Assembly: GCA_002305125.1 (NCBI GenBank)
Contig: DBQG01000034.1
Coordinates: 1-10,283 of the forward strand
DNA from: Patescibacteria group bacterium UBA1400
GTDB lineage: Bacteria; Patescibacteriota; Microgenomatia; UBA1400
DNA: 10,283 nucleotides
Direction of reading: 5' to 3'
The notes beneath the pieces are model-generated. The model did not search any database. It was not told the origin of the DNA and saw nothing but the letters and a program-made list of their open reading frames with translations. A program made the position numbers and the translations under genes. Position 1 is the first letter of the stretch, and every line of letters starts with the position of its first letter. This document shows positions 4,906-10,283 of this stretch, piece after piece.

Positions 4906-5665
4906 ATATAAAAGCAAAAACAGTTCCCAAAATCAAAAAAGGTCCAAAAGCAATTTTACTTTTTAACTTTTTTCTTCCAATTAAAATCAGTATGACACCC
5001 ACTATTGCCCCTGTCAAGAAAGCTATAAACAGGGCAATAAGAATATCGGGAAATCCTAAAAGCAAACCCATTAAAAATCCAAGCTTCACATCACCATATC
5101 CCATTCCCTTGCCCTTAGTAAGCAAAATCAAAAATAAAAAAAATAAGGCAGTCAGCCCGGCACTAGGCAGGGTAGAAAAATCTATCATGCCAGTATAGCG
5201 GTAATCAACCCAAAGTTTTAGAAGCCCGAGAAAGATAGCAAAAAAAACAGCTGAATCTGGAATAATGAAAAACTTTACATCAGCAATAAAAATCGCCAGC
5301 AGACAAGCCCCAATTCCCAGGTATAAAAGCAGGCTTAAAAGACTGTAAAAACCTTCAAAGCGGGAAAAAAAAGTCAGGTTGCTTTTTAAAAGAAAATAAA
5401 TCCAAATAAACTGTAGACCCGTTAACAGTTCAACCAGAGGATATTGCAAGGAAATTTTTTTATGACACCGGCGGCACCTGCCTCTTAAAAAGACATAGGA
5501 GAGGAGGGGAATGTTTTCAAACCAGGCAAGTCTTTTTTTACACTTATCACAATAAGATCTGCCAAAAAGAAAACTTTCACCTTTGGCCTCTCTATAGATT
5601 AAAACGTTTAAAAAACTTCCCACGCACAAACCTAAAATAAAAACAACAATATAATCAATCATCAT
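4874..5665 (-). CDS. pilD: Prepilin peptidase (A24 family, PilD/GspO-like)
   Basis: A 263-residue polytopic membrane aspartyl protease. It cleaves the prepilin leader after Gly and, in full-length family members, N-methylates the new N-terminus. The N-terminal domain is present: GLCVGSFLNVLIYR (residues 12-25) and two zinc-type Cys pairs, C39-x2-C42 and C64-x2-C67, followed by QYPLVELLTG. The peptidase domain has both catalytic Asp motifs: D129-VKFFIIPD and GMGYGD192VKLG. About seven hydrophobic segments are visible, and the length fits bifunctional PilD. Its substrates are evidently the nine prepilins encoded directly downstream. The gene begins with two consecutive ATG codons (5665 and 5662), and its 3' end overlaps the next pilin by 32 nt. 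There is no Shine-Dalgarno sequence. A 97-nt AT-rich gap separates it from the upstream enzyme gene, so it may begin the pilus transcription unit. Confidence 0.96.
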   Translation of the reverse strand: MMIDYIVVFILGLCVGSFLNVLIYREAKGESFLFGRSYCDKCKKRLAWFENIPLLSYVFLRGRCRRCHKKISLQYPLVELLTGLQFIWIYFLLKSNLTFFSRFEGFYSLLSLLLYLGIGACLLAIFIADVKFFIIPDSAVFFAIFLGLLKLWVDYRYTGMIDFSTLPSAGLTALFFLFLILLTKGKGMGYGDVKLGFLMGLLLGFPDILIALFIAFLTGAIVGVILILIGRKKLKSKIAFGPFLILGTVFAFIYGQKILFYFY

Positions 5666-5674
5666 TTAGTTTAA

Positions 5675-5702
5675 AATTTAATTTAAAAACTATTTATTCC
5701 AA
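5675..5702 (-). promoter_or_regulatory. Possible weak promoter before the prepilin peptidase
   Basis: The minus strand carries TTGGAA (5702-5697, 4/6 to -35), a 16-nt spacer and TAAATT (5680-5675, 4/6 to -10), about 9 nt before the ATG. Another candidate is TAGACA (5737-5732, 5/6) with AAAAAT at 5713-5708. The gap 5666-5762 is almost pure A/T, so chance matches are expected. No rho-independent terminator is visible in it. Confidence 0.25.
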
Positions 5703-5762
5703 AATTTATTTTTTCCCTTATTTTAAAACAATGTCTATCTTAATATTAACACTTTTTAATGA

Positions 5763-7142
5763 TTAAAAGTTAAATAATCTTTTAATCTTGGTTAAATAAA
5801 AATCTGCTTTTGCCTGATTTATACCGGCTAGATTATTTTGCTCCTGAGGGTCTTTTTCTAAATTAAAAAGTAATTTTTGCCTATTAGCATCATTGTAAAT
5901 AAACTTCCATTTTTTATCAGTAAAACTATAAATTTTTTTAAATCCCTTAATCTCTTTTTTGTTATTAAAAATACTTAACTTTACCATGGGGTTAGTGCAG
6001 CCAAACAAAGTTGCGGTAACCTTATTAAGATCTTTGCTATTTGTTTTTATTTTAAGTAAGTTTTCTCCCGAAAAGTTATTTTTTGCTTTACTGATCACCG
6101 CAATTGTTTTAGCCAGGCTAATTAAAGAAACGACAGGCTTAATAAGCTTGCCTTTATTATCGGGAAAGTTAATAAGTAGGGGTACTTTAATAATTTCATT
6201 ATATAAACCAACTGGCCAGTGAGAAGTGTGCCCATGTTCCATAAAAGCTTCTCCATGATCAGAGGTAATAATAAAAACAGAGTTGGGGTAAGTTTTTCTT
6301 AAAACATCTATAAAATCTTTTAGATTCCCATCTATTGACTGGATGCTGGCAAGATAAGCCTCCTTAATAATTTTTAAAACTCTTTTGTTTTCTATTTTGC
6401 CTTTTTTGGCTACATTTTTTATGTTATGAAAAAACTCTCTTTTGGCAGCTAAATTTTTTAATTTATTATTACTGAACTTAAAGTTGTTTAAACCACTGAA
6501 ATAGGGGTCATGAACATCCATATAATGAAGCCATAGAAAAAAAGGTTCTTTACTTTTCTGCTGTTTTAAAAAAGACAGGGCTTTGGTGTTTATTTTTTCT
6601 GCCGTCAGGGGAATACTTGGAGGAAAAAAAACTCTTTTTAATGACTGAAAAAAAACAAACGGCTTTAAGGTGGAAAGATCCCACCAAAACTTATATATCT
6701 TACCTCCTAATTTTTCTCCTAAAGAAAATCTTGCTTGTTTTTGATCAAAATAAAAATCAAATCCCTTGTCATAACCATAGCTTCGATATAAAACAGGATT
6801 GTCGGCAATAAAAGCATAAGTTTTATAATTATTTTCTTTTAAAACCTGGGCTATTGTTTTTATTTTTTTCTTTTCCTGTTTTATCGGTTTACTTTTTGTT
6901 CGGTCTGAGGGAATGCCTAAAAAATTACCATTTTTAAAAGGCAGGCTTCCCGTCATAAGAGCGGGAAAAACATAGTATGTAGGAGTAGCCGGAACAATGG
7001 TATTGGCAAAAAGAAAAGATTTTTTGGCTAAGCTGTTTAAAAAAGGTGTTCTTTTTAAGCCCCCCCGAAAGCTATCCACAACATCGGCCCTTAAAGCATC
7101 AATTGTAATTAAAACAATATTTGGCCTACTTGTAATTGTCAT
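5763..7142 (-). CDS. Sulfatase-like enzyme of the alkaline phosphatase superfamily
   Basis: A 459-residue enzyme with the metal-site motifs of the arylsulfatase/alkaline phosphatase superfamily: NIVLITIDALRAD (Asp15) near the N-terminus, WLHYMDVHDPY (206-214), and TSDHGEAFMEHGHTSHW (Asp295, His296, His308), then VPLLINFPD. The C-terminal LLFNLEKDPQEQNNLA segment is also typical of sulfatases. The nucleophile region reads P-T55-YYVFPALMTG: Thr sits where sulfatases have the Cys or Ser that becomes formylglycine, and the CxPxR pattern is absent. Thr nucleophiles occur in phosphotransferring members such as EptA and LtaS, so phosphoester hydrolysis or transfer is at least as likely as sulfate removal. 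No signal peptide or membrane helix is visible, suggesting a cytoplasmic location. The start overlaps the upstream GT2 gene by 17 nt, pointing to a shared surface-glycan operon. Confidence 0.88.
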   Translation of the reverse strand: MTITSRPNIVLITIDALRADVVDSFRGGLKRTPFLNSLAKKSFLFANTIVPATPTYYVFPALMTGSLPFKNGNFLGIPSDRTKSKPIKQEKKKIKTIAQVLKENNYKTYAFIADNPVLYRSYGYDKGFDFYFDQKQARFSLGEKLGGKIYKFWWDLSTLKPFVFFQSLKRVFFPPSIPLTAEKINTKALSFLKQQKSKEPFFLWLHYMDVHDPYFSGLNNFKFSNNKLKNLAAKREFFHNIKNVAKKGKIENKRVLKIIKEAYLASIQSIDGNLKDFIDVLRKTYPNSVFIITSDHGEAFMEHGHTSHWPVGLYNEIIKVPLLINFPDNKGKLIKPVVSLISLAKTIAVISKAKNNFSGENLLKIKTNSKDLNKVTATLFGCTNPMVKLSIFNNKKEIKGFKKIYSFTDKKWKFIYNDANRQKLLFNLEKDPQEQNNLAGINQAKADFYLTKIKRLFNF

Positions 7143-8079
7143 TTTTAATTTTATAATTTTTAAACATATTAATACTAACTAAGCCTTTAAGGTAGTTAAG
7201 TCTAGCTTTACAATTTTCACAGATAAACAGATACCAGGCTGATTTGAAAAAGTATATCAATAAAAGGTTTAAAACAATTTTAATCCCAACCATATTCTTT
7301 AAAATAAATTTTAGATTGTTCTGGGCTAAAAAATAAGCCTGCTGGCTGTTAATTTTATCCTGAAACCTTGAGTTTCCGCTGATATTTTTTTTGTGTTCTA
7401 CCAAATTTTTACCATATACATAAATTCCTAACTTACTGGCACGAAAACAAAAATCAAGATCTTCAACTCCATAAACCCGATAATCTTCATCAAACAATCC
7501 TATTTTCCGAAACACTTTAGACCTTATAAACATAGAACAACCAATTAAGTAATCAACCTTTTTTAACTCATTCTTAAATGGAAGATTTTTTTTATCAGTT
7601 TTACGGTATAGGTTGTTAAAAAAAAGAAATAAATTTAAAAAATATTTAAACTTGCCCCCGGCAAAATAAATTTTATCAGTACCGGCAAAAGTAATGACAT
7701 TCCCCAATAAACCAACTTGAGAACTTTCTTTTAAAACTTTTATCATCTCCTTTAAAGCATCAGGTTTAACCAGAACATCATTGTCTAAAATCCAAATAAA
7801 CTCCGCCTTTTTGCCAAGAGCTTTTTTAATAGCAAGGTTGCGGGTTGCTGCCACTCCTTTATTTTTTTTACTGATTATAATATGGGTTTTAAAGTTTAGT
7901 TTTTTAACAAAGGCTTTCCATTTAAAACTCCCGTTTTCTACCAGTATTACCTCAAATTTTCCATAACTGCTTTGCTGCAAAGATAAAAGGCACTGACGGG
8001 TTAAAACCGGTTTTTTCCAGTTAATGAGAATAATAATAGTTTCCAAATTTGTCACTTTAGATTTTATACTTTTACCCAA
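7126..8079 (-). CDS. GT2 family glycosyltransferase (rhamnosyltransferase-like)
   Basis: A 317-residue GT-A fold enzyme. Features in order: TIIILINWKKPVLTRQCLLSL, VILVENGS, NKGVAATRNLAIKKA (73-87), the metal-binding D99-N-D101 in WILDNDVLV, GCSMFIRSKVFRKIGLFDEDY (180-200), and GVE206-D207-LDFCFRASKLG, the ED-plus-Arg element of WbbL-like GT2 enzymes. It should transfer a sugar from a nucleotide donor to a surface-glycan intermediate at the inner membrane face; donor and acceptor are unknown. A hydrophobic stretch near the C-terminus (VLNLLLIYFFKSAWYLFI) may associate with the membrane. No ATG lies near the start of the frame. The TTG at 8079 overlaps the upstream stop region by 8 nt; GTG at 8055 and TTG at 8046 are alternatives. 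The end overlaps the sulfatase-like gene by 17 nt, so the three genes form one operon. Confidence 0.9.
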   Translation of the reverse strand: MGKSIKSKVTNLETIIILINWKKPVLTRQCLLSLQQSSYGKFEVILVENGSFKWKAFVKKLNFKTHIIISKKNKGVAATRNLAIKKALGKKAEFIWILDNDVLVKPDALKEMIKVLKESSQVGLLGNVITFAGTDKIYFAGGKFKYFLNLFLFFNNLYRKTDKKNLPFKNELKKVDYLIGCSMFIRSKVFRKIGLFDEDYRVYGVEDLDFCFRASKLGIYVYGKNLVEHKKNISGNSRFQDKINSQQAYFLAQNNLKFILKNMVGIKIVLNLLLIYFFKSAWYLFICENCKARLNYLKGLVSINMFKNYKIKNDNYK

Positions 8080-9259
8080 AATTTTTTACTACCTGAATCT
8101 TAATCATTTTTTTAAGATCTTTAATTTTATCTCTTTTTTTATTAAAACTAGTGAACAAACCCAAAAGAAAGCCTAAAGCATAAGAAAAATGAATAAATAA
8201 AAATGTTAAGGGTAAAACAATAAAAAATATTTTTCTTTTTTTTCTAAGGTAAAAGCCCAGAGTAGAAATAAAAGTTATAAACAAATATATAAGCAGGGGA
8301 GTAATAAACCAATAAAATCTTCCCATTAAAAAGAAAGGTATAAACAAAAAGTAAATTAAAAATAAAAGAGGAAGGAAAAAAATAAAATTATCTTTTAAAC
8401 CAATGTTTCTAATCTGCTCCATACGGCCCTTGCCATAAAAGAAAAATTGTCTGGCTATTTTTATAAGACTGTCACGGCGCAGTCTTGAAACTACTGCTTT
8501 TGGATTATAAACAAAAACTCCCTTTTCTTCTTTCAGTAGTTTTTGCAAAAGTTCATTTTCTTCATTAGGATAAAGAAGCTCATTAAACTTAACTTTTTTT
8601 TTAAAAATCTTGCTTTTAACTGCCAGGTTGCAAAGTATTAGCTCTTTTTCTGAAGCATATCTTAAACATCCCAAAGGTCTGTATCTTGAGGCCATTTTCC
8701 AGTGAGCAAAGGTCGATTGTAAAAAAACATCAGCTACTTCCTGCCAAAATCCATTGCCTGATAAGGGCAGAACATTGGGCCCGCCCACCATAATAGTTTC
8801 CTTAACCCTATCATTGTGACAGAACCCGGGCTTTTTTTTAGCAAGCTTATTTTTACTGTTTATAAATATTCTGTTTAATATTTTATTAGTAAAGTTGAAT
8901 TTGCTGTTAGATAAAAAGCCATTATTAAATATAAGGTCATTTACTTTAAGAGAAAGGTTGATAAAAAAGTTATTGGTGTAACTGAAAGTAGTTTGACTAT
9001 TTGCTCTAAAATTAAATCCCTTTATAATCTCTTTAAATATCTGGGCAGAGACAAGCGAATCATCATCTAAGAATAAAATAATTTCTCCTTTAGCTTTTTT
9101 AATAGCCAAATTTCTTTGTAGCGAGGGAGCTTTACCTAAAGCTAAGATGATCTCAATTTTAGCAGCCGGATAGTCTGCATGCCCAATTGATTCTAAAACT
9201 TTTTTATATTTTTTCTTTTCTAAAGCAGGTATAATAATAGAAAATTTCGGATAAATCAT
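8072..9259 (-). CDS. GT2 family glycosyltransferase with C-terminal membrane helices (ExoA-like)
   Basis: A 395-residue enzyme. The N-terminal GT-A domain has FSIIIPALEKKKYKKVLESI, QRNLAIKKAKGEIILFLDDDSL (metal-binding DDD at 65-67), MVGGPNVLP in the acceptor region, and YPNEENELLQKL around residue 230 in the place of the usual ED motif. It is followed by VSRLRRDSLIKIARQFFFYGKGR, an element typical of succinoglycan ExoA-like enzymes. Three hydrophobic segments fill roughly residues 290-375, and a basic tail ends the protein, so it is membrane-anchored with a cytoplasmic catalytic domain. The sugar and acceptor are unknown. It is first in the GT2-GT2-sulfatase-like operon. Its ATG lies 12 bp from the start codon of a divergent gene, behind a TATAAT positioned for a leaderless transcript. 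Confidence 0.9.
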   Translation of the reverse strand: MIYPKFSIIIPALEKKKYKKVLESIGHADYPAAKIEIILALGKAPSLQRNLAIKKAKGEIILFLDDDSLVSAQIFKEIIKGFNFRANSQTTFSYTNNFFINLSLKVNDLIFNNGFLSNSKFNFTNKILNRIFINSKNKLAKKKPGFCHNDRVKETIMVGGPNVLPLSGNGFWQEVADVFLQSTFAHWKMASRYRPLGCLRYASEKELILCNLAVKSKIFKKKVKFNELLYPNEENELLQKLLKEEKGVFVYNPKAVVSRLRRDSLIKIARQFFFYGKGRMEQIRNIGLKDNFIFFLPLLFLIYFLFIPFFLMGRFYWFITPLLIYLFITFISTLGFYLRKKRKIFFIVLPLTFLFIHFSYALGFLLGLFTSFNKKRDKIKDLKKMIKIQVVKNFG

Positions 9260-9266
9260 TATCCAT

Positions 9267-9272
9267 ATTATA
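9267..9272 (-). promoter_or_regulatory. Consensus -10 TATAAT placed for a leaderless transcript
   Basis: The minus strand reads TATAAT-ATGGATA-ATG. The perfect -10 ends 7 nt before the ATG of the ExoA-like gene, putting the predicted transcript start at 9259-9260, the start codon itself. The -35 region is poor (TTTTTT at a 16-17 nt spacing). The hexamer also overlaps the first base of the divergent gene's ATG. Confidence 0.35.
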
Positions 9273-10283
9273 TGAATTTAACACCTATAAAAAAAGAGCT
9301 TGAAAATATCTTAGCGAACAGGTTTCTTATTGTTCTTTTCTTTTTAGCTTTCTTTCTAAGAGTAGTAAAGTTAAATTGGGATCAACCCTTTATTCTGCAT
9401 CCGGACGAAGATCAAGGAGTTTTGACACCTATAATGGAACTTGTCGGAAAAGGAAAGATTCAAACTCTATGGTATGGACCGCTTAACTTTTTAATTTCTG
9501 CCCTTTTTGCCTTTGCTATTTATTTATTTCGTTTTATTTTTTTAAAATCTGCTGCCCTGGATGAAAAAAGCATTATTTTAGGAGGCAGAATTTCATCTGT
9601 CTTATTTGCTACCTTCTCTTTATACCTAGTTTGGAAAATTTTAAAAGTTCTTTTTAGAAAAAACCCTAAACTTAATCTGGTAATATTTTATCTTTTGGCC
9701 CTGAATATAGGTCTTGTCCAAAATGCCCATTTTGCCACTCCGGAGTCACTGTTAACCTTTTTTTATCTTTTGTTCACCTATGTCAGCTTAAAGTTTTTGT
9801 TGACCAAAAAACTTAAGCTTTACTGGCACCTGGTTATTATTTTTACCGGCGCTGTTTTAACCAAACTAAACGGTCTTTTCCTTTGCCTGCCTCTTTTGCT
9901 GCTTTTGCTAAAAAACAGCCAACTTTTCTTTAAAAAAGGTCTTTTAAAAAAGAAAAGCAATCCTAAACTTATTGCTTTCTTTCTTGTAGTGTCAATCTGC
10001 CTCCTATTTTTAATAAATTGGCTCAGCTTTTTTGATCAAGCAGGGAAACTTATAAGGGGTATTTTTTGGGGCAAGCGGGTAATGATCTTTTCTCTTCAAT
10101 TTGTTGACCAGCCTTTCTTAGTTTTTTCTCTGAAAAACATCATGCCCTATATTATTGCCCCAGTCTCAAGCCTGCTTTTGGTTTTATCAACCCTTCATAA
10201 CTTTATTTATCTTTTTTTAAAGAAACAAAGGGATAAAAAAGAAGTTTTTATCTTTTGGTTAAGCTTTTTTACTCTTTTTTATT
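9272..10283 (+). CDS. GT-C membrane glycosyltransferase (PMT/ArnT-like), C-terminus cut by window edge
   Basis: Partial gene: 337 codons are open from the ATG at 9272 to the right edge. It encodes a strongly hydrophobic polytopic protein. After a first helix (FLIVLFFLAFFLRVV) comes the loop LHPDEDQGV, with D45-E46 in the position of the catalytic acidic loop of GT39/GT83 enzymes. Further family features are GGRISSVLFATFSLYLVWKI and NAHFATPESLLTFFYLLFTY; the latter usually has Asp where Glu stands here. Several more helices follow. Such enzymes transfer sugars from polyprenyl-phosphate donors outside the membrane, to protein, lipid A or other glycans; the acceptor here is unknown. It is divergent from the GT2 operon with a 12-bp gap, has no Shine-Dalgarno sequence and no in-frame upstream start. 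The lack of a stop is simply due to the window end. Confidence 0.87.
   Translation, partial: MNLTPIKKELENILANRFLIVLFFLAFFLRVVKLNWDQPFILHPDEDQGVLTPIMELVGKGKIQTLWYGPLNFLISALFAFAIYLFRFIFLKSAALDEKSIILGGRISSVLFATFSLYLVWKILKVLFRKNPKLNLVIFYLLALNIGLVQNAHFATPESLLTFFYLLFTYVSLKFLLTKKLKLYWHLVIIFTGAVLTKLNGLFLCLPLLLLLLKNSQLFFKKGLLKKKSNPKLIAFFLVVSICLLFLINWLSFFDQAGKLIRGIFWGKRVMIFSLQFVDQPFLVFSLKNIMPYIIAPVSSLLLVLSTLHNFIYLFLKKQRDKKEVFIFWLSFFTLFY

Noticed and set aside
4906..4917. TTG start at 4917 for the 211-residue pilin
   Set aside because: The ATG four codons later yields a typical charged leader and needs a smaller overlap with the peptidase gene.
5754..5768. Perfect A/T palindrome at the sulfatase-like stop codon
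   Set aside because: It has 7-bp arms of pure A/T with a 1-nt loop and no following T-run on the minus strand; expected by chance in such DNA.
5959..7182. Several plus-strand frames of 60-87 codons
   Set aside because: All are antisense to the sulfatase-like gene with its intact metal-site motifs; they look like chance open frames in A/T-rich DNA.

Overview
The window is an AT-rich bacterial segment of 13 protein genes. Twelve lie on the minus strand and are read from position 9259 down to 1; one partial gene diverges on the plus strand at the right edge. Many small divergent type IV pilins, a lone prepilin peptidase and compact glycosyltransferase genes with overlapping ends resemble Candidate Phyla Radiation (Patescibacteria, possibly Microgenomates-like) genomes. 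This placement is inference from gene style; there is no rRNA or other marker gene here.

Left part (1-5665): a type IV pilus / type II secretion-like fibre locus. In transcription order it holds a prepilin peptidase (PilD/GspO-like), five GspG/PilA-like pilins, then a block that starts with a long pilin carrying a Pro/Ser/Ala linker and a Cys-rich C-terminal domain. That block continues with proteins resembling GspH/FimT, GspI/PilV and GspJ/PilW, the last running off the left edge. The order H-I-J is that of minor (initiating) pseudopilins in known systems. A good sigma70-like promoter (TTGACC-18-TGC-TATACT) sits directly in front of the block, so it may be a separate transcription unit. All pilin ectodomains contain even numbers of cysteines, suggesting disulfide-stabilised fibres. 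No assembly ATPase, platform protein or alignment protein (PilB, PilT, PilC, PilM-O) is present, so the motor must be encoded elsewhere.

Right part (5763-10283): a visibly more AT-rich surface-glycan cluster. A GT2 glycosyltransferase with C-terminal membrane helices, a second GT2 enzyme and an alkaline-phosphatase-superfamily (sulfatase-like) enzyme overlap head to tail on the minus strand. A GT-C membrane glycosyltransferase (PMT/ArnT-like) diverges on the plus strand, with only 12 bp between the two start codons. These enzymes could build or decorate a surface polysaccharide or glycosylate the pilins; adjacency is the only evidence for the second idea.

The most interesting features are the pilin array itself (shared 5' cassettes, divergent tails, in-frame tandem duplications), the Cys-rich tip-like domain on a proline-rich stalk, apparent leaderless or near-leaderless promoters, and a sulfatase-like enzyme with Thr at the usual nucleophile position. 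I found no tRNA, rRNA, CRISPR array, insertion sequence or convincing terminator.
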